Below, in pieces: positions 19,476 to 29,500 of a stretch of DNA of 42,190 nt. The stretch is from Fragilaria crotonensis. Its lineage: Eukaryota > Bacillariophyta > Fragilariophyceae > Fragilariales > Fragilariaceae. A program made the position numbers and the translations under genes. The stretch's first letter is position 1. Each line of letters begins with the position of its first letter. The notes under the pieces were generated by a model. It did no database searches, was not told the DNA's origin, and saw nothing but the letters and a program-made list of their open reading frames with translations. The stretch spans positions 1 to 42,190 of the forward strand of contig JAKSYS010000554.1 of the NCBI GenBank assembly GCA_022925895.1, read 5' to 3'.

Positions 19476-21293
19476 TCCCGATCGCCCGAACCGTATTCTG
19501 CTGTGTTATCTTGATGGCAGCCGTCCATCTGACTTTGAGCCATCGTCCAAGTGGCCTCGACAGGATAAACCCTCAAAATCTCAACAGCGCCTATGGAAGA
19601 GGTTCATTCGTTCATCCTATCTCCGTTACCCACCTATTGGAAAGTCCCCAGGACAAATGTCTTCCTCCTTCAGCAACTACAGTGCCGTCGCAGTCTTTCC
19701 TGATCTTCCTTCGTATATCACATCCCTTTCATCGAGGACAGAGCGACGTCTTTTAGATGGGCTTCAACAAAAAGCCTCCGATCTGCAAGTGTGGCGTGCG
19801 TTTCGATCCAAGTCTCGACTGCACCTCGCCTCCGATGGGGGACTCAGTAAAAATTCAGCTACTCATGGATGGATTCTTAGCACTGGTAAACAAGTTCTGT
19901 TCACATGCTCAGGCCCAGTGGATGGTTCCAACGACACTCACTCATCTACTCGCAGTGAACTTGGCGGATGTGCATCCGCCCTGCTGCTGTTGTCCTCATT
20001 GTCGGTATTCTGGGGATTGAAGCATCGGTGCTCCTTCAATTGGTACACTGACAGTCGTTCAGCCATCAGCCGTTTCCATACATTTTGCGGTCGTCGTCGA
20101 TCTATTCGCATGCCCTCGGATGCTGACCTTCTATCCATTATCTCGTCGTCACTTCGGGTACTCAAACGCTCCTTCCGACCAATATGGGTTAAAGCCCATC
20201 AGGATGTCGCGATATCTTATGACCGACTCCCAGTTTCTGCTCGGTTGAATATTGACGCGGATTTTCTCGCTACCAGATATCGAGAACATGGACGACTCCG
20301 ATCTCGATCATCGGTGGATCACCGGCAGGACAATGGGAGTACTTTGTACATTAATGGTTCACCGGTCACCGGACATTACGATGATTGTATTCGGTTCCAT
20401 GTAAATGGATACCACCAGCGTGCTGAGATACAAAAAACAGAACAATGGAACGACGCGGCCTGGGATCTTGTCGATTTTCAAACTTTTGGAAACCATTTTC
20501 GCAAACTCCGCCCAACGCTTCGAACACAACACTTCAAGTTCATTCACGAGGTACTACCTCTTGGAATACAACGTTTTCGCGAGGCGCCCATCAAGGACGA
20601 TAGTCTAAAGCTCTGCCCATGCTGTCAGGTGGCCGACGAAACTCCTCATCATTTTCTTCGATGTACGGCAAATCCCGCATTCGCTTCAAGTCGATCTACC
20701 CTTCGCTCGGATATCCTAACAAACGACTCCCACCCTATCCGGTATCTGATCGTTGAGGGCATCTGTCATGTGATTTCTTCTGATTCAGCGTTTGCACCAG
20801 ATATCCACCAGTACCCTTCCCATTTCCACCCTGGGATTACCTCCGCTCTATCGTCGCAGCAACAAATTGGATGGAACTCGGCTGTCAAAGGTTTCCTTGC
20901 TCGGAATGGTCGGAACTGGCTCTACTCGACATGCATACTCCTCGTTGCGATCCGCGTGCTGGAAACAATCGTATGCAACGAATCATCTCTGCTTTATGTC
21001 AACATACTCGTCGACTTTGGATTGCTCGGAACGGTTGTCTCCACGACTCTACGTCAAGTAACCATCTATCCTCCACGGCTGAAGCAATTGAGATCGAGTA
21101 CTACCACTCACGTCCGCATCTCCTTCGTATAGGCGACCAACACTACTGCCAACGTTCTCTTTCTAAGCTCTTAGAAGGTCCATCAGCAACGCGTAGGCGC
21201 TGGCTCCGAAAAGTTAAACAATCGTCTTCTGAGTTAACAAAAGACGGAACGTCGCGCCAGTCACTGATTACATCTTTTTTCAGTCCCGTTTGA
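19468..21293 (+). pseudogene. LINE II RNase H and zinc-binding C-terminus
   Basis: Frame 19468-21132 carries RNase H signatures: SDGGLSKN, STRSELGG, YTDSRSAI, VKAHQDVA and NIDADFLATRY. A zinc cluster CPCCQVADETPHHFLRC follows. Near 20900 the true frame shifts to 20871-21293, ending LWIARNGCLHD...RRRWLRKVKQSS...TSFFSPV, which matches the C-terminal plan of copies I and III (LWKVRNAEVHG, LLWECRNHALHG). The downstream part of frame 19468 is therefore a shadow. Confidence 0.75.
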
Positions 21294-21336
21294 TCCATGC
21301 GTCAGTCACGGATCACGTCTTCTTTCAGTCCCGTTT
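21258..21336 (+). repeat. 34-bp near-tandem repeat at LINE II stop codon
   Basis: CAGTCACTGATTACATC...CAGTCCCGTTT (21258-21291) recurs as CAGTCACGGATCACGTC...CAGTCCCGTTT (21303-21336). The first copy encodes the last residues (ITSFFSPV, stop) and the second lies in the 3' UTR. Confidence 0.75.
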
Positions 21337-21402
21337 CGGTTTTTCTTTGTCTAGATAATAGCAGTCCTCGCGGTTTCGACCGCCGGGACGGGGTACACGG
21401 TA

Positions 21403-21418
21403 TCAGCCTACCGGCTGA
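21403..21418 (+). other. Hairpin near the LINE II 3' end
   Basis: TCAGCC-TACC-GGCTGA forms a perfect 6-bp stem with a tetraloop 42 bp before the 3' end. In several LINE families such a terminal hairpin is recognised by the element's RT. That role is inferred here. Confidence 0.5.
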
Positions 21419-21460
21419 AACACGGTGACAACCCTATAATTAGTTCAATTTTTATTTTAT

Positions 21461-21477
21461 TTGCTACAGTACGGTAC
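21461..21477 (+). repeat. Right target-site duplication of LINE copy II
   Basis: Exact copy of TTGCTACAGTACGGTAC at 16014-16030. It is preceded by TTTATTTTAT, the AT-rich tail of the LINE. Confidence 0.85.
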
Positions 21478-21593
21478 ATTATATCGTAATCACCGGTACA
21501 CTGTATCTATATGGTACTGTCGCATATCCTGACCGGACTACGGTAGTCTAAAAAGGAGTGGACCCTTCCACTCCGGTCACAACTTCTATCTTA

Positions 21594-21676
21594 GGGCCTC
21601 CCTTATCGGAGTGAAAAGTTGCGACGAAAAACTGACCCCCCAACTTTTTTTTTGGGCTTCTCCCGGCCTTATCGAT
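21594..21676 (+). repeat. Left TIR of the Harbinger-like element
   Basis: Begins GGGCCTCCCTTATCGG. It contains two direct CCTTATCG words at 21601 and 21667, mirrored at 22698 and 22625 in the right TIR. Confidence 0.85.
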
Positions 21677-22624
21677 TAAAAGTTGCTCGAAAAACTGAGT
21701 TGGACCAATCTCAACTTTTAATGAAAAGTTGCTGTGAAAAGTTGGGGCTCAACTTTTAACATCAACTTTTCGATGAAAAGTTGAGATCCTTGGAGTCGAA
21801 GGAATCATCTCGCCAATACTCACTGTTGTCGCACGAGAAGGACCAAGAGAACAAAAGCATCAATCACACCCCATTCAAGTAGACGTTTGACAGTGGTGTC
21901 AAGTCAGCCAAGCGTTATAGTATTGCCGGCGACGATCACATAGCAACGAAGACAACGAGCGACGAAGTCAATCACGATGCTGCGACGAGCGATGAACAAG
22001 ACGAGTGATGAAGACCACGCCACGACGACGCTGCGACGGCGACATAGCAACAACGAGCACGACGACGCTGCGATGAAGAAGACAAAAAGACGACGAGCGA
22101 CGGCAACATAGCAACGAAGACCAGAACGACACAGGGACAAGACAACGAATAAGAGGACAAGCGACGGTAACATCATAACAACGAAGATGCAAGCGACGGC
22201 GATGCGAAGACAACGGCGACATAATGACGAAGACGATGAGAAACGGCAACATAATGACGAAGGCGACGAGAAACGGCGACGCGAAAGACAACGCCGCGAC
22301 AAGCAACGACAACGGCGAATAACTTAATACTACATCTACTAGTAAAATCTTTGCCACCAACTTGTTGTTCTCCAAAATAAATACCACTCCTAGTATGAAT
22401 CCTAACCTAACATTTATTGTCATGAATCAGCGACACTTCTTCTCATCCTCCACAAAGTGACTCTTCTTGGAATGAGGGAGAACAAATGGTGGATGAGGCT
22501 GAACAATATATTCCCAGCGTGAGATTTATGAATGTACAGTCGGCAAGAAAGTACTGGAGTACGGCATGAATTTGCGACACTAAAGACAAAAAACACCCGG
22601 AAAACACAGCTTTTTCTGTCTTCA

Positions 22625-22712
22625 CGATAAGGCCGGGTATGTAACATTTTCGAAGATAAAAGTTGGGGGGTCAGTTTTTCATCTCAACTTTTCGTTCCGA
22701 TAAGGCAGGCCC
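22625..22712 (-). repeat. Right TIR of the Harbinger-like element
   Basis: Reverse complement begins GGGCCTGCCTTATCGG and matches the left TIR for about 85 bp with a small number of mismatches and one poorly matched stretch of about 15 bp. Confidence 0.85.
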
Positions 22713-22715
22713 TTA

Positions 22716-23119
22716 GCCGACTATTACCTCATTAGCATCTTTGCCGGTCCACTTGATCGTAAGGGTGAAGAGGTCCAGTCACAGCTCTGATATTGACAAG
22801 CATCCAATCTTCCTTACTGTCTTCACTTGTTTCGCCCGTGTGTTTGCACCTGTTTTCAGCCGGACTCATTCGTATTCGCATTCTCATTGTCTCGGCACCG
22901 AATTGGTTCGCTTGAGGTGCAAACCCTTCAGGCGAGCACTTGCCGACGCGTGGCCTTGGAAGGTTTGGTTTCACAGGTTATGAGCCCAAATATTGCAAGT
23001 ACTTTCTACGTAAACTTCGGCTGACGCACACGACCACGTCAGCAAGGTGTCAACTTCACACGTGGACCCATATTGAACGTGTGGCGTAGACTCTACCATC
23101 CTCCAAATCGTTCGTCACC
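22716..23119. other. Leader region before the gag ORF
   Basis: About 400 bp with no supported gene. It would be the 5' LTR/leader of the element carrying the gag ORF, but I could not define LTR ends or a primer binding site. Confidence 0.3.
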
Positions 23120-25969
23120 ATGGCGGACGCTGAGGAGATCGACCGCAGCAATGACTGCATCGTGATTACCATTGACATCGAGGATTGTCCGATTGCCGAA
23201 CTACCGCTCGCCGACCTTTTCAATGTGGACACGATGACACTGCGCGACAACTACCACGATCTCGTTCGTGAATCAGTTGCCCAGCAACTAGAGGACACTA
23301 CATGGCTTCCTGCCGACTCCATGTCTCTCCTCACTGATGCTGGCTTCGGAATGTACCATGCCCGAGACCGTCATACAATCATTTCGCTACGCAAGCCGGC
23401 GTTTGAACGCCTTATTGTCAAACGTGGTCTCGGAGATCGCCCCCGCCCATCTTCTGCGGTGTACGTTCCCATCTTGATCCGTTTTCTGCTCGCAGACAAC
23501 GCGATCCCCACGCCTCGACGCTCTTCGACCACTGCAAGTTCGGCTAGAAGTGAGAGAGGAAGCCGGCGCTCCCGGGTACCATCTGAAGTCGATACGATTG
23601 GTTCATCGATTGCCCCTGCCATCGATGTCCCGCTTCGCGCATCAGCGCGTCCTGCTGATGGCATTCCCGCTCATGATCCAGTGGCAACGGATGATAACAA
23701 CCCGGCAGGCGATACACAACCTCGCTCAGCGCCGGAGGCAGCAACGCAGGTCCCACAGGCCAATTTTCGTGGACACAATATCGATACCAGTGCTGTAGGT
23801 GAGAACGGTGGTCCTCCCTTTAGCCGTTTTCGGACACCTACCGATCAGTATGCCGGCGTGACCCCTCCACTCCGTCCTGTTTTCGAGTCCGCGACGACGA
23901 CCCGTACGAATGCATTAGTTAGAACACCGACTCGTAATCATCCGTTTTCTACAGAAGTTACTTTTGGTGCAGAAACGTTCGAAGAATACATGACACAGTT
24001 CATGTATGCGGAGGTTAAGTTCAAAGACTTCCGGAAGGCCGTTATCCCAAAGTTTGATGCTGGAAGGCGAGACTCGTTTGTTCATTGGTACAAATTGTTC
24101 TGTTCCACTTGTCTCCAATGGGGTATCTGGTGTCCTCCTACGAATCTGCGAAAGAAGACGAAGTCCACGGTGCATGGTGGTGTTTACTCCCGAGTCAGTC
24201 CGTCAAGCCGATCGTTTCATGGCAGGCCTGATCTACTCAGTCCTGATCCTCGAGTCTACCTTCCCGGTTGGTTCAAAGGAACAGAACGCCGTGGAAGGAT
24301 GCCCCCCAACGCCGGATATCATGCCCTCTACGCGTTGTTCCGTCTTCATCATCCTTTGCTCCATTCGGTCCTGTCCACTGCCAACGAAATCCCTCGACAA
24401 TATCGCAACGAACCGTTCAGTCTATATATCCGTCGACTCCAGGATTTCATGGCTCGTGAACGATTGGCTACCCGCACGTACACCGAGTCCGAAGCGCTTG
24501 ATCTAGCAGTCCGCAACTTACTCCCTGATTGGCGCGCGGACTATCGGCGTTTGGTGGAGCGCGATAAACGAACGGGCCCGTCCGGAACATTGCCATTCAA
24601 GTTGTCCATGCCGCAACTTGCAACTACTTTCGTGGAGTACGCTGCCGAGACCGGTCGAGATGCACCAACCTCCTCCCACTCGGCACACCGCTCCTCGGCA
24701 CCTTCTACCGGAGGTGTCATTCGCCGTATTGAGACCGCTCCCTTCTCTCGTGACTCTGGTGACAGCGCGGCTGACAGCCTTGCTGATGACGAAATCGAAC
24801 TCCTCGTCCGTTCAATGACCCAAAATCAGAGTGCGTCGGCGACATGCCTCGGATGTCAACAACCTGGGCACACTCTGGCGGATTGTAATCGTTTTGTCGA
24901 TTACATTGTTGCAGAGAGCCTTGCGCAACGTCACCCTCAACTTAAAGCTCAGGTCGCCGCATCGCATCGTCAATTTCGCAGTCGCCTCGCCATTGCTGGT
25001 GCGCGCTCCCGTTCCGGTCCATCCACAAATGTCTCGGCTCAAATGTCTCGTACTGTTCGCAGCATCCACGCCGATCAACCCACTGTCGGAACAACCATCT
25101 CCTCCCTCGAGAGCCCTGCAATTCTCCCTGACGAACCATTTGATGATGATTGTGGACCTACCGGATATCAACAACATTCAATCACCACGAATGTTGACGA
25201 TCATGACAACAGCGATTTTGAAGAGTGTTTTGCGGCTGCAACCATGCGTTCAGTCACGATCGATGTGGCCACCGCATCTTTTGCGTTACCCACTTCGGAC
25301 ACGGTTGTGACCTCAGAAACTCTCGGCCCCGCAGAACCGCTGCTCCTTCGTCGTTTGGCCGCCACATATGATCCGGATTCTGATTTGTCTTTCGCTCATG
25401 CGGACAACGGCTCAATGGCATGCACTACGAACGAGGCCTCCTTGCTTTTTGCGTATCGCCCTCTCCGACAAACAAACGTTCGTCTATTCGACGCCGGACA
25501 ACACGCCCACCACCCAACCGGTGTTGGTTTTCTCTGTGTCCCAGTCGATAATCGCGGACGTTCCGGCACTCCTGCACACGTTTTCGTACGCACGTACCAC
25601 ACGCCAACGATTCCGGGTATAATCATCTCCCACTCCGCCATATCCAAACAACTGGGCACGACAGGTTACCACATGTCCAGTTTTGCCGACAGTCCAGGTT
25701 TTATTCACTTTCCTCACCGGCTTCGTCGTTCGCAGGACGTATACATTCGTTTGCAACCCATGAATTTGCGAGGTGGTTTAACGTTCACTGAGGCCCTGAT
25801 TGTTCCCAGCGCCGACGCTCATTTGAAACCCTTGCCCAGAGAGTTATCCGTACGCCGATTGTGTACTGACCATGACCCCGTTCCAACAACCCCGTTTTCG
25901 CTTCTTGATCCAACAGACGGTATGCATTGTAAACCATGTCATGTCCCACCGGAGCCGGATTTTCTCTAG
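23120..25969 (+). CDS. Gag-protease-like polyprotein of an LTR-type retroelement
   Basis: An intact ORF of 949 codons starting in good context (ACCATGG). Residues from about 290 to 520 are a helical gag core with Trp/Tyr-rich blocks (TFEEYMTQFMYAEVKF, RRDSFVHWYKLF, YHALYALFRLHHPLL, IPRQYRNEPFSLYIRRLQDF). A CCHC zinc knuckle, CLGCQQPGHTLADC, lies near 576-589. From about 760 comes a segment laid out like a copia protease (HADNGSMACTT, LFDAGQHAHHPTGVGFLCVP, YHTPTIPGIIISHSAI), with D-N-G where D-S/T-G is expected. Gag would package RNA and the protease would mature it. No integrase or RT follows: LINE III begins within 75 bp of the stop. The region is GC-richer than the LINE. The PR-like reading is inference. 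I cannot tell whether this is a separate gag ORF or a Pol truncated by the LINE. Confidence 0.7.
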   Translation: MADAEEIDRSNDCIVITIDIEDCPIAELPLADLFNVDTMTLRDNYHDLVRESVAQQLEDTTWLPADSMSLLTDAGFGMYHARDRHTIISLRKPAFERLIVKRGLGDRPRPSSAVYVPILIRFLLADNAIPTPRRSSTTASSARSERGSRRSRVPSEVDTIGSSIAPAIDVPLRASARPADGIPAHDPVATDDNNPAGDTQPRSAPEAATQVPQANFRGHNIDTSAVGENGGPPFSRFRTPTDQYAGVTPPLRPVFESATTTRTNALVRTPTRNHPFSTEVTFGAETFEEYMTQFMYAEVKFKDFRKAVIPKFDAGRRDSFVHWYKLFCSTCLQWGIWCPPTNLRKKTKSTVHGGVYSRVSPSSRSFHGRPDLLSPDPRVYLPGWFKGTERRGRMPPNAGYHALYALFRLHHPLLHSVLSTANEIPRQYRNEPFSLYIRRLQDFMARERLATRTYTESEALDLAVRNLLPDWRADYRRLVERDKRTGPSGTLPFKLSMPQLATTFVEYAAETGRDAPTSSHSAHRSSAPSTGGVIRRIETAPFSRDSGDSAADSLADDEIELLVRSMTQNQSASATCLGCQQPGHTLADCNRFVDYIVAESLAQRHPQLKAQVAASHRQFRSRLAIAGARSRSGPSTNVSAQMSRTVRSIHADQPTVGTTISSLESPAILPDEPFDDDCGPTGYQQHSITTNVDDHDNSDFEECFAAATMRSVTIDVATASFALPTSDTVVTSETLGPAEPLLLRRLAATYDPDSDLSFAHADNGSMACTTNEASLLFAYRPLRQTNVRLFDAGQHAHHPTGVGFLCVPVDNRGRSGTPAHVFVRTYHTPTIPGIIISHSAISKQLGTTGYHMSSFADSPGFIHFPHRLRRSQDVYIRLQPMNLRGGLTFTEALIVPSADAHLKPLPRELSVRRLCTDHDPVPTTPFSLLDPTDGMHCKPCHVPPEPDFL

Positions 25970-26007
25970 GCCTGTTGTCTGCCCTGCCCAGCGACAACAC
26001 AAGGCCT
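25968..26007 (+). other. Strong hairpin overlapping the gag stop codon
   Basis: AGGCCTGTTGTC (25968-25979) pairs with GACAAC and AGGCCT (25993-25998, 26002-26007) around a 13-nt loop, leaving a 3-nt bulge. The TAG stop of gag is at 25967-25969. It could be a terminator, a readthrough-type structure or an element end; the sequence does not decide. Confidence 0.4.
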
Positions 26008-26041
26008 CAAGAACTACATGGGTGCGGGATGATCGCTGCTG

Positions 26042-26584
26042 ATGGAGAGACAATTTACAAGATTCGATGATTTAGATCACAGGTTCGACGTGATGCAAGG
26101 GAACCTAATGAATGTTATGGAAACACAAGCCGGAGTTTGGGGCACAGTGAACAAACTCAGCGATAAGATATCGGCACTCATGGACATGATAGCCCAGACA
26201 CACATACAGAATGGTCAGACGCATGGCAGCCACCCCATGACAATTAGAAGGGATAGCGCAGAGGATGACGATGACATGCAACATTCCACCTCTCCTGAAC
26301 CTCCAAATTGTCAGCTGGACAGGGTTACGTTTTCGTCACCCATTAAAAAGAAATATCGGACCGGTTGCAAAGAAAAAGATCCAGAGGAGGACCATGCCGC
26401 GGCATCACAGCATCAAGAACCGGATAATTTGGCCCCTTTATCTCAGGCAGTTAATACACCATTACCTGTCGATGACACCACAGATCTCCCGCAACACGCA
26501 ACAACAAAGTTGGACGATATTGCCACCGACCTCGAGAGTCGATACAATGAAAAAAGCTCTCAAGGCGGGGAGTCAGCATCATGA
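26042..26584 (+). CDS. LINE III ORF1
   Basis: 180 codons starting at ATG 26042, with an upstream in-frame TGA 12 bp before it. Residues 1-60 have a heptad-like pattern (RFDDLDHRFDVMQGNLMNVM, later VNKLSDKISALMDMI), suggesting a coiled coil that could trimerise as in other LINE ORF1 proteins. The rest is acidic and polar, without a zinc knuckle. A basic patch, PIKKKYR, sits near residue 101. The stop overlaps the ORF2 start as ATGA, so I assign it as ORF1 of the same RNA. A role as RNA-binding chaperone is inferred from position. Confidence 0.65.
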   Translation: MERQFTRFDDLDHRFDVMQGNLMNVMETQAGVWGTVNKLSDKISALMDMIAQTHIQNGQTHGSHPMTIRRDSAEDDDDMQHSTSPEPPNCQLDRVTFSSPIKKKYRTGCKEKDPEEDHAAASQHQEPDNLAPLSQAVNTPLPVDDTTDLPQHATTKLDDIATDLESRYNEKSSQGGESAS

Positions 26585-29500
26585 GTTCACTTTCGGACGA
26601 AGTACAGCCACAGGCGGTACCTGCGTCTTCCTCCCCAACAACGTTATTGGAAGACGCAAAACTAAAATGGCGACAATTGTTTTCAGGATCAGAACCAAGA
26701 GACCCAATAGGTATTCACCGTCAATCCAGTCCGACACTCAAAAATCTCAGAACCAATTTACCATGGGGCGATCCAATGGGTCCCAAAGATCCAACAATTA
26801 CTCGGTTGTACTCGATAAATGTCAACGGCATTTCTCTCGACCGACGAGGCGGGACATTTGAGGATATTTGTCGATCGATAAAAGAAATACAAGCCGATAT
26901 TTTTTGCGCTCAAGAACACAATCTCGACACATCTCAGTTCAAAATTCGAAGTTCGATATTCGATACGGCCCGTCAGCATTGGGAACGCCATCGCATTACA
27001 ATGGGAACTACACCAATCACTGTCGAAACATCATACAAACCAGGAGGAACAATGATTATGACAGTTGGTAGTTTAATGGGACGAGTAGTAAAACAATCAC
27101 GCGACAAATGGGGACGATGGGTCATTCAAGAGTTCACTGGACAAGGCGATCGACGCGTTGTTATCTTCTCAGTGTACCAACCAATCGATAAGTCTTCGCA
27201 ACAGGGAAAGATCACGGTCGCAGCTCAGCAAACGAGTTTGTTATGTCTCGCACAAGTTACAGTAACGAATCCTCGGACAGCTTTTCGGCGCGATTTACTA
27301 GCGGCACTTCAATCATACAATCAAGAAGGAATTCTTTTGATAGTGGTTGGCGATTTTAATGAGCATCTTGGTACAGATCCCGAGGGAATGGTAAAGATTG
27401 CGGGTACATTAGGACTGATCGACCTTATGGCAAGCCGTCATTCATCCTCTCCTCCGGCGACTTATGCAAGAGGATCCAAGCGTTTGGATTACGCGTTAGC
27501 AAACCCTCTCGCAAGCGACGCGTTAATTTCGGCCGGATACGAAGAATTTAATGCCCACTTCATCTCCGACCATCGTGGATATTTTTTCGATTTCGACACC
27601 GACATGTTGTTTGGCTCCGGGACACAACAACTTGCAACGCGCGCAAAGCGAGGTCTGCTCTCCAACAATGTTCATCAAGTCACCGAGTATATTCGAGAGA
27701 AGCACAGAATTTTATTTGACCATCACAACGCTTCTCGTCGTGTTCTTCAGCTATCATTTCCGGGCAATAGACATGAATACGCGGAGCGATTGGATTCCGA
27801 TGTGTTATCAGCAAGTCTAGCAGCAGAAGCAAAGACACGTCGCGTAGGGGAACCGGCCTGGTCAGTGGAACTCGCACAAGCCCGTAAAGTGGTCTCGATC
27901 CTGAAAAAGCATCTCTCTAGCCTCAAAACAGGGTACGACAATTCGGATAAGTTGACAAGAGCAATCGCCGAATTAGATGTCCCGTTTGAATTACCACCTT
28001 CAAAAGTCACGTGTTCGAGAGCCCTCAGAGCAGCCGAAACAAGAGTAAAAGAGATAGTTGCAGACAGTTATCAACAAAGGGATCAGGAGCGGCGCAAGAA
28101 AATTGAAGACTTAGAAGCCTCCCAAGACAAGGCTGATAAGACGAAAGCAAAGATCCTTCGACGTTTAAAGAAAGCAGAGGATTTAAAGGAGTTGTTTCGG
28201 AAATTGAAACACGTCCAAGGGCAAAAGACTCGACAAGGAGTAACACGGATTGAGATCCCATTACATCCGCTTGACGATCCGAAAACGTGCACGGAGTGGA
28301 CACAAGTGGAAGTTCCTACAGACATATTGCGTCTTCTCCAAGAACGGAATCGGAAACATTTCGGACAAGCTCATGGAACACCGTTTACAATTCCACCCCT
28401 GGCAGAAGAACTTGGTTTCAAAGGTGACGGCAAAATAGGCGACGATATTCTCCACGGAACATATTCCCCTTCCCATGTCTTAGATGACAATGTGCAACTG
28501 TTATTGCGACATCTTCATCATGTACATGACATTGCGGAGACCCCGTCGTTTCCTACTATCTCAGACGACGAGTTTTGCGCGAAACTTCGGGTGTGGGCAG
28601 AATCAACAACAACGTCACCGTCGGGTATGCATCTAGGCCACTATAAAGCCCTGATCGCACGTCACTCTTATTCTTCCGATGCATTGGATGAAGAGCTTTC
28701 CCAAGAATTCAGAGACAACCGAGATGAGTTGAATCGAATGCAAAACGAACTGCGGGCCGTGCATCTGGCCTTGTTAAATTATGCACTGGAGAGAGGATAC
28801 TCATATCGGCGATGGCAAACTATCGCCAACACTATTCTTTTCAAAGACGAGGACAATGTGCGCTTGCATCGGACACGAGTCATACATATATATGAGGCTG
28901 ATTTTAACCTCGCTCTAGGGATCAAGTGGCGAATAGCGATGTACCAAGCAGAGGCCCTGGCCGTTTTGAACGAAGGACAATTTGGGTCGCGCCCACGACG
29001 CAATGCGACAGACCCGGTTTTTATGGAAGAATTACAGTGTGAGATATCTCGAGCAACAAGGAAACCTGTCGTTTTAACGAACTATGACGCAACGGCATGT
29101 TACGATCGGATCATCCCAAGCATTGGTATGTTAGTTAGCCGCAAATTTGGCGTACCTTTCCAAGTTACTCAAACAAACGCTGAGACTTTGGAGAAAGCGG
29201 AGTACAGAATTCGAACCGAGTTGGGCCTGGCGCCGACAGGATACTCTCATTCTGATGATATGCCAATTTATGGTACGGGCCAAGGAAGCGCAAACTCCCC
29301 GGCAATTTGGTGCTTTTTATCAAGCTGCCTCTTCGATAGTTATGACGAGATTGCCCAACCTGCAACATATGTTTCACCAGATAACTCAACGTCAGTTTCC
29401 ATCGGCATGGTGGGTTTTGTCGACGATTGTAACGGACAAACGAACACGTTTCTTTCAGATGGATCCGAAGCGACGTTGTCTGTTGTTCTACAACATGCAC

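Larger units (their letters stand above)
16031..21460 (+). mobile_element. LINE copy II: 5'-truncated non-LTR retrotransposon with 17-bp TSD
   Basis: The element spans 5,430 bp between perfect 17-bp direct repeats. It keeps the C-terminal two thirds of the endonuclease, a linker, RT, RNase H, a zinc cluster and a 3' UTR ending AATTTTTATTTTAT. 5' truncation, a long target-site duplication and an A/T-rich 3' end are the marks of target-primed reverse transcription. The coding region has several frameshifts (about 16960-17390, 18590, 18815, 19440, 20900), so it is inactive. It is clearly more distant from copies I and III than those are from each other (for example FVDDTSVGF against YVDD/FVDD followed by NGQTN). 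Confidence 0.85.
21594..22712 (+). mobile_element. Non-autonomous DNA transposon with ~85-bp TIRs and TTA duplication
   Basis: The ends are long inverted repeats: GGGCCTCCCTTATCGG (left) against GGGCCTGCCTTATCGG (right, reverse complement), then GAAAAGTTG and AAAAACTGACCCCCCAACTT in both. They end at a second CCCGGCCTTATCG. TTA at 21591-21593 and 22713-22715 is the target duplication. A TTA duplication with TIRs beginning GGGC is the pattern of PIF/Harbinger elements and their MITEs. At 1,119 bp with no transposase it must depend on proteins in trans. The inside (21900-22320) is low-complexity GACGAC/GCGACGG sequence with no supported gene. Confidence 0.85.

Noticed and set aside
21904-22423. 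Ser/Leu/Arg-rich minus ORFs inside the Harbinger-like element
   Set aside because: They arise from low-complexity GACGAC-type sequence and do not resemble a transposase.
22732-22983. Small ORFs on both strands before the gag ORF
   Set aside because: No domain, no signal peptide and no homology within the window. They fall in a presumed leader region.
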